Below, piece after piece: positions 7,672 through 15,040 of a stretch of DNA of 41,363 bases. How positions within the stretch are numbered: the stretch's first letter is position 1; the number at the start of each line of letters is the position of its first letter. The stretch is from JABCPE02 sp963530895 (lineage in GTDB: Bacteria > Bacteroidota > Bacteroidia > Flavobacteriales > Weeksellaceae): the NCBI GenBank assembly GCA_963530895.1, contig CAUSFO010000005.1:1-41363 (forward strand). The letters are read 5' to 3'. A program made the position numbers and the translations under genes. The notes beneath the pieces were generated by a model. The model did no database searches and was not told the DNA's origin. It saw only the letters and a list, made by a program, of their open reading frames with translations.

Positions 7672-8247
7672 ATGAAAAGGTTTTGGTCATTTTTACTTAT
7701 TATTTTGTTTTTAGGATTTTCAGCCCATGTGCAGGCTCAGAAAAAAGGTAAGAAATCCTACAAAAAACGCCATAAAACAAAGAAAAGCCCGTCACTTCCC
7801 TACAGCTACTATCTTCCTGTAGAACTTCCACATTGCAAGCTTCCCAAAGCTGATGAGGAACTGGATGAGGAACTGGATGAAAGCAGAGATTATCTCATTA
7901 TACAAGTAGATGAACCGCCCATTTTTGAGGTATGCAAGGATAATATTAACAAGAGAAAATGCTTCCAAGACCAACTGGAACAGCATGTGAAGATACATTT
8001 TAACCCAAATAATATTGATGCCGAAAAAAGCAAAGTGTATAAAGTGTATGTAGCTTTCAGGATTGATAAAACAGGCGTAGTGGAGGTGCTTTTCAGCAGA
8101 AGTGAAAACGAAACGCTCAAAAAAGAAGCGGAAAGAATTATCAGCCTCCTGCCAAAGTTCATTCCTGCACAAAAAAGAGGCAAAAATGTGAAAACATACT
8201 ATATACACAGCATTATTTTTGAAAATAAAAATATTAAAACTAATTAA
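7672..8247 (+). CDS. Exported TonB C-terminal-domain-like protein
   Basis: A 191-residue protein with a signal peptide or signal anchor (about 1-23, ending VQAQ) and a very basic stretch (KKGKKSYKKRHKTKK). An acidic segment follows (ADEELDEELDESRD). The C-terminal half (about 80-185) has the pattern PPIFEVC...CF...L..HV, VAFRIDKTGVV, ERIISLLPKFIPAQKRGK and a final beta strand. That is the TonB_C arrangement seen in many Bacteroidota energy-transducer-like proteins. It lacks a long proline-rich spacer, so it may not energise a receptor. The next gene, tpiA, starts 20 bp downstream, so the two are probably cotranscribed. Confidence 0.7.
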   Translation: MKRFWSFLLIILFLGFSAHVQAQKKGKKSYKKRHKTKKSPSLPYSYYLPVELPHCKLPKADEELDEELDESRDYLIIQVDEPPIFEVCKDNINKRKCFQDQLEQHVKIHFNPNNIDAEKSKVYKVYVAFRIDKTGVVEVLFSRSENETLKKEAERIISLLPKFIPAQKRGKNVKTYYIHSIIFENKNIKTN

Positions 8248-8267
8248 TAACAATAAATAAAATAATT

Positions 8268-9026
8268 ATGAGAAAAAACATCGTCGCTGGAAACTGGAAA
8301 ATGAACAAAAATTTCCAAGAAGCAGAAGCCCTTATGCTTCAGTTAGCCGAATACAAAAAGAATAACAAAACCAACTGCGAGGTGTATATCGCTCCACCAA
8401 GTCTCTATCTCACCACAGCTAAAAATATTTTTGCTAATGATGAAGTGAAAGTCTTTTCGCAAGACATTTCCGAGCACGAAAAAGGTGCCTACACTGGTGA
8501 AATTTCCGTAGAAATGATAAAATCTGCTGGACTAAGCGGGAGTATCGTAGCGCACTCCGAAAGAAGACAATACCACAACGAAACCGACAGCCATGCAGCA
8601 CAAAAAGTGAAAAACCTACTGAATGCAGGACTTACGCCTATCTACTGCAACGGAGAAACTTTGGAACAAAGAAAAGCTGGACAGCATCTCGATGTAGTGA
8701 AAAAGCAAACTGAAACAGCGCTGTTTGAGCTTTCTGCGGAGGAAATCAAAAAAGTGGTTATCGCCTACGAACCTGTCTGGGCTATCGGAACGGGAGAAAC
8801 TGCTACACCAGAACAAGCGCAGGAAATCCATGCTTTTATCCGAAACCTCATCGCTGAGAAATACGGAAAAGACACCGCAGATGAAGTGTCCATTCTCTAT
8901 GGTGGTTCAGTAAAGCCAGACAACGCAAAAGAAATCTTCTCACAGCCTGATATAGACGGCGGACTTATCGGTGGTGCATCGCTAAAAATAGAAGATTTTT
9001 CTAAAATCATTGAGGCTTTTAACTAA
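8268..9026 (+). CDS. tpiA: Triose-phosphate isomerase
   Basis: A 252-residue TIM-barrel enzyme interconverting dihydroxyacetone phosphate and glyceraldehyde 3-phosphate. Catalytic residues are K11 in GNWKMNK, H96 in AHSERR and E168 in AYEPVWAIGTG (the flexible loop follows). LYGGSVKPDN and GGLIGGASL near the C-terminus form the phosphate-binding site. Full length, with no anomalies. It lies 20 bp after the TonB-C-like gene. A weak hairpin at 9048-9089 separates it from the pyrophosphatase gene. Confidence 0.98.
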   Translation: MRKNIVAGNWKMNKNFQEAEALMLQLAEYKKNNKTNCEVYIAPPSLYLTTAKNIFANDEVKVFSQDISEHEKGAYTGEISVEMIKSAGLSGSIVAHSERRQYHNETDSHAAQKVKNLLNAGLTPIYCNGETLEQRKAGQHLDVVKKQTETALFELSAEEIKKVVIAYEPVWAIGTGETATPEQAQEIHAFIRNLIAEKYGKDTADEVSILYGGSVKPDNAKEIFSQPDIDGGLIGGASLKIEDFSKIIEAFN

Positions 9027-9047
9027 TTAAATTTATACAAAATCCAA

Positions 9048-9089
9048 GGTGTAGCTGGTAAAACTAAAAAAAGTTCCTGCCGTTACACC
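9048..9089 (+). terminator. Imperfect hairpin with T run after tpiA
   Basis: GGTGTA (9048-9053) pairs with TACACC (9084-9089), and part of the stem continues inward imperfectly. TTTTT follows at once. It is a plausible but weak tpiA terminator. The right arm also shares 14 of 15 bases with part of the tRNA-Gln gene. Confidence 0.4.
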
Positions 9090-9176
9090 ATTTTTAAATA
9101 AAGCCGAGATTTAAATTAAAAATCGTGGTTTTATCATTAAGTGAATAACCACACTAAAGATTGTTTTACTAAATAT

Positions 9177-9749
9177 ATGGAAATACTACTTGCCACGCAC
9201 AACGAGCATAAAAAAGATGAAATCCAAGAAATTTTAGGCGAAAAATATCATGTCACCAGCCTGACTGATTATCAGCTCTTTGATGAAATCGAAGAAAACG
9301 GAACTACCTTTCACGAAAATGCCCTTATCAAGGCTAAATATTGTTTTGAGAAAACAGGAAAACCGAGCGTAGGAGATGACAGCGGTCTGGTTATCCCAGC
9401 TTTGGACGGAAAGCCTGGTATTTTTTCGGCAAGGTATGCAGGGAAGCATGATTTTGAGGCAAATATCCAAAAAGTCCTCACCGAAATGCAGGATATAGAA
9501 GACCGCGAGGCGTATTTCATCACGGTAATGTGCTTGGTGGATGAAGCGGGAGAAAACTATTTCGAAGGCAGAGTATACGGCACTATTTCCAAAGAAAAAA
9601 GAGGCAAAAAAGGCTTTGGGTATGACCCTATTTTCATTCCAAAAGGCTATGAAATTTCTTTTGCCGAGATGCCTCCAAAACAAAAAAACAGCATCAGCCA
9701 CAGGTATGAAGCAGTGAGCAAATTTTTAAAATTTTTAAATAAGGAATAA
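9177..9749 (+). CDS. rdgB: XTP/dITP diphosphatase (RdgB/HAM1 family)
   Basis: A 190-residue protein that cleaves non-canonical purine nucleotides (ITP, dITP, XTP) to monophosphates, keeping them out of DNA and RNA. Motifs: LLATHNEHKKDEI at the start (nucleotide binding), FHENALIKA, GDDSGL with catalytic Asp68, GIFSARYAG, KGFGYDPIF and SHR near the end. I chose the ATG at 9177 because MEILLATHN is the family's normal start. An in-frame GTG at 9141 would add 12 residues with no homology. Seven bases separate its stop from the next ATG, so it is cotranscribed with the DAHP synthase fusion. Confidence 0.95.
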   Translation: MEILLATHNEHKKDEIQEILGEKYHVTSLTDYQLFDEIEENGTTFHENALIKAKYCFEKTGKPSVGDDSGLVIPALDGKPGIFSARYAGKHDFEANIQKVLTEMQDIEDREAYFITVMCLVDEAGENYFEGRVYGTISKEKRGKKGFGYDPIFIPKGYEISFAEMPPKQKNSISHRYEAVSKFLKFLNKE

Positions 9750-9756
9750 AAAAAGA

Positions 9757-10839
9757 ATGATTAAACAGGATTATTCCAACCAATGGCTGAAAGACTTGAA
9801 GCTCAGCAGACCTCTCATCATCACTGGTCCTTGCAGTGCTGAAACCGAGGAGCAAATGCTAGAAACAGCCAAAAACCTGAAAAACAGCGAAATAGACTTC
9901 TTCCGAGCAGGTATCTGGAAACCCAGAACGCGCCCAGGTGGTTTTGAGGGCGTGGGAGAAATCGGGCTGAATTGGCTCAAAAAAATAAAAGAAGTCACAG
10001 GACTGAAAACCGCCACCGAAGTAGCCAACCGAGACCATATAAAACTAGCGCTGGAATACGATGTAGATTTGCTTTGGATAGGTGCTAGAACTACGGTAAA
10101 TCCGTTCATTGTCCAAGAAATAGCCGATGAACTAAAAGGAACTGACAAAATAGTTTTAGTCAAAAACCCTGTAAATCCTGACCTTGCTCTGTGGATAGGA
10201 GCTCTGGAACGGCTGAAAATGACTGGTATAGAGAAACTTGGCGCTGTACATCGTGGATTTTCTTCCTATGAAAAATCTAAATACCGCAACATTCCTGAAT
10301 GGCAGATTCCAATAGAACTGAAAAATATTTTCCCAAATCTGCCCATCATCTGCGACCCCTCGCATATCTCAGGAAACCGAAAACTGATAGGCGAAATCTC
10401 GCAAACAGCACTTGACCTCAATTTTGACGGGCTGATGATAGAGTCCCACTGTTCCCCAGAAAAAGCATGGAGCGATGCCCAGCAGCAGATTACGCCAGAG
10501 ACACTTTCGGAGATGCTACAAAAACTGGTTCTTCGCAGAGAGAATACGGAAGAAATTGATTTTCAGATACAACTAAAAACCCTCCGTTCACAAATTGACA
10601 TTCTGGATGAGCAGCTGCTGGATTTGATAAGAAAAAGAATGGAAATCGCTGACAATATCGGCAAACTCAAAAAACAAAAAAATATATCTGTCCTCCAAAA
10701 CAAACGCTGGAACGAGATAATAGAACGCATGAAAATCCTCGGAAAAGAAAAAAATCTTTCGGAAGAGCTGATTCTCAAAATATTCAAAGCCATACACCAA
10801 GAGTCCATCGACAGACAGGAAGATATTTTATCTAAATAA
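9757..10839 (+). CDS. Bifunctional DAHP synthase / chorismate mutase
   Basis: A 360-residue fusion. Residues about 1-265 are a 3-deoxy-7-phosphoheptulonate synthase of the short (AroA-I-beta/KdsA-like) class: ITGPCSAET (22-30), GIWKPRTRPGGFEG, IGARTTVNPF and CDPSHISGNR. Residues 275-360 are an AroQ-type helical chorismate mutase: LRSQIDILDEQLLDLIRKRM, then KLKKQK and the final helix with HQESIDRQE. The enzyme joins the first step of the shikimate pathway to the first step of the Phe/Tyr branch, with the mutase domain able to act as the feedback sensor. This fusion order is typical of Bacteroidota. It follows rdgB by 7 bp and ends at a strong terminator. Confidence 0.95.
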   Translation: MIKQDYSNQWLKDLKLSRPLIITGPCSAETEEQMLETAKNLKNSEIDFFRAGIWKPRTRPGGFEGVGEIGLNWLKKIKEVTGLKTATEVANRDHIKLALEYDVDLLWIGARTTVNPFIVQEIADELKGTDKIVLVKNPVNPDLALWIGALERLKMTGIEKLGAVHRGFSSYEKSKYRNIPEWQIPIELKNIFPNLPIICDPSHISGNRKLIGEISQTALDLNFDGLMIESHCSPEKAWSDAQQQITPETLSEMLQKLVLRRENTEEIDFQIQLKTLRSQIDILDEQLLDLIRKRMEIADNIGKLKKQKNISVLQNKRWNEIIERMKILGKEKNLSEELILKIFKAIHQESIDRQEDILSK

Positions 10840-10840
10840 A

Positions 10841-10876
10841 AAAAACGGTAATTCTAAAATTAGAATTACCGTTTTT
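10841..10876. terminator. Strong hairpin terminator after the DAHP synthase fusion
   Basis: AAAAACGGTAATTCTAA (10841-10857) is perfectly complementary to 10860-10876. This 17-bp stem has A and T tails that allow use from either strand. It separates the plus-strand operon from the convergent patatin gene. Confidence 0.9.
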
Positions 10877-10934
10877 GTGAATTTTCTAAATGTGTTAATG
10901 ATTTAAGTTTGATTGAAATAAATCAAAAATTCAT

Positions 10935-11708
10935 CTACCCCAAAAAACCTTTATCAAAACCATCTCTCGCCTCCTCGTATCCTATTTGGAAAATCTCATC
11001 CATTTTGCTTTTTTTAGTCTCAAAAGTGCTGTAATTAGAGAGTTTCTGTGAATCTATAAGCCAGTCACAATAAGCAAATTTGTAAGTTTCCACTCTGTGA
11101 GACAACAGGTCAAACGCCCGATAAGTAACGGATTTTATGGTATTCATCTGTTTTTGTTTCACTTCTTGCGGCGAAGAAAGATAAACGCCTATTATCTTAT
11201 CACACCTGTCCCGTATGATATCCGCAGGGAAATTATTAAGAATTCCACTATCGCTGTACAGCGCCCCGCCGAACATATACGGCGTAGCAATCCCAGGGAA
11301 ACTAGACGAAGCGATGATGGCATCTACCACTCTGGTTTCCTTGTCAAAAATTTTCAGCTCCCCAGTCACGATATCTGTAGCGGTGATGTTCACTTCTTTT
11401 CCCAAATCACCTATCTTCATATCCCCGAAAATAGGTTTTAAATATATTTTAAAAACAGCAGACTTGACAATCCCTGGCTTATTAAAGGCGATATGTTTCC
11501 AATTGAAAAAATACACCGATTTAAAAAAATCCAAAATCTCCTTTGGTGTTTTTCCTACCGCATAGAGACAACTCACGATAGACCCCACACTCGCACCCGC
11601 CAATATCTGTGGCTGAATGCCTTTTTCTTCAAGAAATTTGAGTACTCCTGCATGGGCCACTCCCTTTGTCCCGCCACCAGACAGCACCAATCCTAATTTA
11701 TTATTCAT
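10935..11708 (-). CDS. Patatin-like phospholipase
   Basis: A 257-residue bacterial patatin. The oxyanion-hole motif is SGGGTKGVAHAG (10-21), the nucleophile elbow GASVG has Ser40, and the catalytic Asp153 lies in YSDSGILNNFP. The usual dyad motif is D-G-G or D-G-A; here the second position is Ser. No signal peptide, so it is probably a cytoplasmic or peripheral lipid acyl hydrolase (RssA/YlbK-like). Transcribed alone, with a good promoter at 11728-11756. Its 3' end faces the terminator at 10841-10876. Confidence 0.92.
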   Translation of the reverse strand: MNNKLGLVLSGGGTKGVAHAGVLKFLEEKGIQPQILAGASVGSIVSCLYAVGKTPKEILDFFKSVYFFNWKHIAFNKPGIVKSAVFKIYLKPIFGDMKIGDLGKEVNITATDIVTGELKIFDKETRVVDAIIASSSFPGIATPYMFGGALYSDSGILNNFPADIIRDRCDKIIGVYLSSPQEVKQKQMNTIKSVTYRAFDLLSHRVETYKFAYCDWLIDSQKLSNYSTFETKKSKMDEIFQIGYEEARDGFDKGFLG

Positions 11709-11727
11709 TTTTATCTTAATAAAACTA

Positions 11728-11756
11728 CAAATCTAATAATAATCTCAAAAAACAAA
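11728..11756 (-). promoter_or_regulatory. Promoter of the patatin gene
   Basis: Minus strand: TTTG (11753-11756), 17 nt, then TAGATTTG (11728-11735), 19 bases before the ATG. It lies against the terminator of the upstream lpd gene. Confidence 0.6.
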
Positions 11757-11760
11757 AAAA

Positions 11761-11786
11761 AGACTGCCCATATTTTAGGACAGTCT
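11761..11786 (-). terminator. Terminator of the dihydrolipoyl dehydrogenase gene
   Basis: AGACTGCCC (11761-11769) and GGACAGTCT (11778-11786). The single mismatch becomes a G-U pair only in the minus-strand RNA, which is followed by a long U run. It therefore acts on the minus strand. Confidence 0.85.
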
Positions 11787-11804
11787 ATATCTTTTTATCA
11801 TTCA

Positions 11805-13190
11805 TTAAATATGAATAACCTCTCCATAGGCTGCTGCTACAGCTTCCATTACTGCTTCAGAAAGTGTAGGGTGCGGATGGACAGTTTTTAGAATTTCATG
11901 TCCTGTGGTTTCTAATTTTCTAGCCGCCACAGCCTCTGCTATCATTTCGGTAACGCCTGTTCCTATCATATGACAGCCAAGCCATTCGCCATATTTCGCA
12001 TCGAAAATCACTTTCACAAAGCCGTCTGTATCTCCATTCGCAGTAGCTTTTCCACTTGCAGAGAATGGGAATTTTCCTACTTTTATTTCGTAGCCTTTTT
12101 CTTTCGCCTGCTTCTCTGTAAGCCCTACTGATGCTATCTCTGGCGTACAGTAAGTACATCCTGGGATATTGCCGTAGTCCATACGCTCTACATCCAGTCC
12201 TTTTATTTTCTCCACGCAGGTAATTCCCTCTGCTGATGCCACATGCGCCAGAGCCTGAGTAGGAAGGATATCTCCTATCGCATAATATCCTGGCACAGAA
12301 GTTCTATACCATTCATCCACTACTACCCTGCCTTTTTCAGTTTTAATGCCTACTTCTTCCAGACCGATGTTTTCAATATTTGCTGTAATTCCCACCGCTG
12401 AAAGTAGAATATCTGCTTGTAGCTCCACGATACCTTTTTCAGTCTTTACTTGGGCTTTTACTCCGTCTCCAGAGGTATCTACAGACTCCACAGAAGCGTT
12501 GGTCATTACTTTTATTTTCGCTTTTTTAAAGGATTTTTCCAAATGTTTAGAAACATCCTCATCCTCCACTGGCACGATATTCGGCATGAATTCTACAACC
12601 GTAACCTCCGTACCCATCGTAGCATAGAAATACGCAAACTCCACTCCTATCGCTCCAGAACCTACTACTATCATAGATTTTGGCTGTTTTGGAAGGGTAA
12701 GCGCCTGTCTGTATCCTATCACTTTTTTGCCATCCTGAGGAAGATTAGGAAGCTCACGAGAACGAGCCCCTGTTGCTAAAACAATATGTTCTGCTGTATA
12801 TTCTGTAACTGCTCCATCTTTCTCCACAGCTACTTTCTTGCCTGGTTTCACTTTGGCTGTCCCGAAAATAACATCTATTTTGTTCTTTTTCATCAGGAAC
12901 TCCACTCCTTTGCTCATTTTTTCGGCTACACCGCGGCTTCTTTGGACTACATTAGGAAAGTCAAAACTTGCCTCTACTTTATTTAAACCAAAATCTTCTG
13001 CGTGGTTAATATATTTAAAAACCTGTGCCGATTTCAAAAGCGCTTTGGTAGGGATACAGCCCCAGTTAAGGCAGATTCCACCCAAATTTTCTTTTTCTAT
13101 AATTGCAGTTTTAAAACCTAACTGTGATGCTCTAATTGCTGTAACATATCCACCAGGACCACTCCCGATGACGATAATATCATAATTCAT
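11805..13190 (-). CDS. lpdA: Dihydrolipoyl dehydrogenase (E3)
   Basis: A 461-residue flavoprotein that reoxidises dihydrolipoamide in 2-oxoacid dehydrogenase complexes and the glycine cleavage system. FAD-binding GSGPGGY is at 9-15. The redox-active disulfide is C40/C45 in GGICLNWGCIP. The NAD-binding motif is VVGSGAIGVEFA. The C-terminal dimer-interface His-Glu is in HPHPTLSE (about 438-445). I start it at 13190 (MNYDIIVIGSG); the in-frame start at 13241 adds 17 lysine/glutamine-rich residues not expected in the family. No E1 or E2 genes are adjacent, so it may be a shared E3. Confidence 0.95.
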   Translation of the reverse strand: MNYDIIVIGSGPGGYVTAIRASQLGFKTAIIEKENLGGICLNWGCIPTKALLKSAQVFKYINHAEDFGLNKVEASFDFPNVVQRSRGVAEKMSKGVEFLMKKNKIDVIFGTAKVKPGKKVAVEKDGAVTEYTAEHIVLATGARSRELPNLPQDGKKVIGYRQALTLPKQPKSMIVVGSGAIGVEFAYFYATMGTEVTVVEFMPNIVPVEDEDVSKHLEKSFKKAKIKVMTNASVESVDTSGDGVKAQVKTEKGIVELQADILLSAVGITANIENIGLEEVGIKTEKGRVVVDEWYRTSVPGYYAIGDILPTQALAHVASAEGITCVEKIKGLDVERMDYGNIPGCTYCTPEIASVGLTEKQAKEKGYEIKVGKFPFSASGKATANGDTDGFVKVIFDAKYGEWLGCHMIGTGVTEMIAEAVAARKLETTGHEILKTVHPHPTLSEAVMEAVAAAYGEVIHI

Positions 13191-13245
13191 TGTGATTAAC
13201 TTTTTTTGTTTCTGCGAATTTAATGTTTTATTTTGATTCATTCAT

Positions 13246-13253
13246 CAAATTTA
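13246..13253 (-). promoter_or_regulatory. -7 box for lpdA
   Basis: Minus strand TAAATTTG, about 55 bases before the preferred ATG at 13190. It lies just upstream of the alternative start at 13241. No clear -33. Confidence 0.35.
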
Positions 13254-13296
13254 AAGATAAAATTATCCTATTTCTGTAAGAGCAATTATTTATACA

Positions 13297-13953
13297 TCAA
13301 GGATAAATCGCCCAAAAGAGAATGTTTTTCCCCACGGATTGGAATTTTTGATCCAAAACCTTGAAAACATCAGGAGACACCGCTGGACAGCCCCAGCTCT
13401 CTGGTACACCGCTGGGATAAGGCTCTTCATCAGGAATAATAGACCATGGATGTATCACGATATCCCTTTTGAGGGCGTTATTATTCGTCGTTTCCTTGCC
13501 ATAGAGCAGATATTTCTCCCCAAAACTTGGGCTGGGAACTTTCTTCGTGCCAATCCAGTATTTACCGAGTGAAGAACTATGGCTGTTCGGCTGGTTGCTG
13601 AATGCAGGTTTTTCCTTGGAATAATCCCTCGCCGTGGGCTGGCTGCCGCATCCATGACTTACCAAAAAACTATCTGTGATTTTGTCTTTCTTAAAATCCC
13701 AAATGAACATCCGTTTCTTCCCAGAATGGATAGAATAGTCTATTAACACGAAGAAATCGGTAGAAATTTTATTCTTTTTACAATACAAAAGAGCCTCTTC
13801 TGCGTATTTCTTGTAATCTGCTGTCCGCTGGGCTGTTTTTTGTGTTTTTATTTCTTGTTTTTCCTTGTCTAAACTTTCTGCTTTCGGCATAAAATAAGCA
13901 CTTCCCAGAAACAAAAGAACCAATGCAAATAAAAATATTTTTAATCTTTTCAC
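13297..13953 (-). CDS. L,D-transpeptidase of the YkuD_2 type
   Basis: A 218-residue exported protein with an N-terminal hydrophobic segment (about 4-22). The catalytic domain (about 65-215) shows VSHGCGSQ, KRDIVIHPW with conserved His168, and SWGCPAVS with nucleophile Cys189. This is the murein L,D-transpeptidase catalytic pattern (PF13645 as I recall). Expected to cross-link or modify peptidoglycan through meso-DAP, consistent with dapF elsewhere in the window. Divergent from queG. One clear -7 box lies 15 bases before its ATG. Confidence 0.88.
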   Translation of the reverse strand: MKRLKIFLFALVLLFLGSAYFMPKAESLDKEKQEIKTQKTAQRTADYKKYAEEALLYCKKNKISTDFFVLIDYSIHSGKKRMFIWDFKKDKITDSFLVSHGCGSQPTARDYSKEKPAFSNQPNSHSSSLGKYWIGTKKVPSPSFGEKYLLYGKETTNNNALKRDIVIHPWSIIPDEEPYPSGVPESWGCPAVSPDVFKVLDQKFQSVGKNILFWAIYP

Positions 13954-13968
13954 TCTTTTATTTTTCTA

Positions 13969-13976
13969 CAAAGTTA
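13969..13976 (-). promoter_or_regulatory. -7 box for the L,D-transpeptidase gene
   Basis: Minus strand TAACTTTG, matching TAnnTTTG, within the divergent spacer to queG. Confidence 0.45.
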
Positions 13977-14025
13977 ATTCTAAAAATTGGATTTTAGATT
14001 TAAAAACAATATTTTCGCAAAAATT

Positions 14026-14973
14026 ATGGCACAAACAGCAGAGAAATACGCAAAAATCATCAAACAGAAAGCCGAAAAATTTGGGTTTCAGGGATGTGGT
14101 ATTTCTAAAGCAGGTTTCCTAGAAGAAGATGCCACAGTGCTGGAAAAGTGGCTGAAAGCGGGCTACAACGGCGAGATGGCATACATGGAAAATTATTTTG
14201 ATAAAAGGACAGACCCTAGACTCTTGGTAGAGGGCGCAAAGTCTGTTATCTCGCTGTCTTACAACTATTTTCCTCAATACAAACTAGAAACAGAAAATAA
14301 TTTCAAAATATCCAAATATGCGTACGGCGAGGACTACCACGATGTGATAAAAGATATTCTCCGCCAAATGATAGCAGAACTGCAGGAAGAAATAGGAGAA
14401 TTCGGTTTCAGGGTTTTTACGGATTCTGCGCCTGTTTTAGACCGAGCATGGGCTAGAAAATCTGGAATTGGCTGGGTTGGAAAAAATGCCAATTTGATTA
14501 CTAAAAAACATGGTTCGTTCTTCTTTTTGGCGGAAATCATCTGCGATTTAGAATTAGAAGAAGACGGCGCGACCACAGACCACTGCGGAAGCTGTAGAAA
14601 ATGTATAGATGCCTGCCCTACACAAGCCATTGTAAATGAGCGAATTATAGACGGAAGCAAATGTATTTCTTACGCCACAATAGAACTAAAAAACGAAATT
14701 CCAGACTATTTCGAGGGAAAAATGGATGATTGGATTTTCGGGTGTGATGTCTGTCAGGATGTCTGCCCATGGAATAGATTTGCAGCTCCAAATACAGAAC
14801 CGAAATTTGCCTTAAAAGAATTTAGCCAACTGAGAAAACCTGATTGGCAGGATTTGACCCAAGAAATTTTCTCCGAAATATTCCGAAAATCTCCTGTAAA
14901 AAGAACTAAATTCTCTGGACTGATGAGGAACATAAAATTCATAGAAAAAACAAAATCAGACCTTGAAGACTAG
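14026..14973 (+). CDS. queG: Epoxyqueuosine reductase
   Basis: A 315-residue protein that performs the last step of queuosine synthesis, reducing epoxyqueuosine in tRNA with cobalamin and two [4Fe-4S] clusters. Conserved DSAPVLDR gives the catalytic Asp133. Cys at about 187, 190, 193 and 197 (CGSCRKCIDAC) and at about 213, 240, 243 and 247 (CDVCQDVCPW) supply the two ferredoxin-like clusters. The HEAT-repeat tail of longer QueG proteins is absent. I start it at the ATG at 14026 (MAQTAEKYAK); an upstream in-frame TTG at 13987 adds 13 unlikely residues. It is followed by the acyl-CoA ligase, which has its own promoter. Confidence 0.95.
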   Translation: MAQTAEKYAKIIKQKAEKFGFQGCGISKAGFLEEDATVLEKWLKAGYNGEMAYMENYFDKRTDPRLLVEGAKSVISLSYNYFPQYKLETENNFKISKYAYGEDYHDVIKDILRQMIAELQEEIGEFGFRVFTDSAPVLDRAWARKSGIGWVGKNANLITKKHGSFFFLAEIICDLELEEDGATTDHCGSCRKCIDACPTQAIVNERIIDGSKCISYATIELKNEIPDYFEGKMDDWIFGCDVCQDVCPWNRFAAPNTEPKFALKEFSQLRKPDWQDLTQEIFSEIFRKSPVKRTKFSGLMRNIKFIEKTKSDLED

Positions 14974-14992
14974 GAATAAATCCTATGCTGTT

Positions 14993-15020
14993 TTTGTTTA
15001 AAATAAAAACACTATTTTTG
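14993..15020 (+). promoter_or_regulatory. Promoter of the acyl-CoA ligase gene
   Basis: TTTG (14993-14996), 16 nt, then TATTTTTG (15013-15020), 20 bases before the ATG at 15041. Confidence 0.55.
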
Positions 15021-15040
15021 CGGCTTAAAATTTGAAAGAA

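Noticed and set aside
7792..8253. 153-codon minus-strand open frame
   Set aside because: It is antisense to the TonB-C-like gene, is Phe/Ile-rich with no domain pattern, and has no promoter; a shadow frame.
9048..9091. Full tRNA gene or pseudogene
   Set aside because: There is no acceptor stem, no T-loop TTCGA and no anticodon arm; only short D-arm-like similarity, so not annotated as tRNA.
9141..9176. Earlier GTG start of the XTP/dITP diphosphatase
   Set aside because: It adds 12 residues unlike the family; the ATG at 9177 starts exactly at the conserved strand.
10563..10808. Minus-strand frames over the chorismate mutase domain
   Set aside because: Antisense shadows of a clear domain with intact helical motifs.
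12346..12779. Overlapping plus-strand open frames
   Set aside because: Antisense to lpdA, which has all family motifs. Ser/Thr/Phe-rich composition is typical of complement-strand translation.
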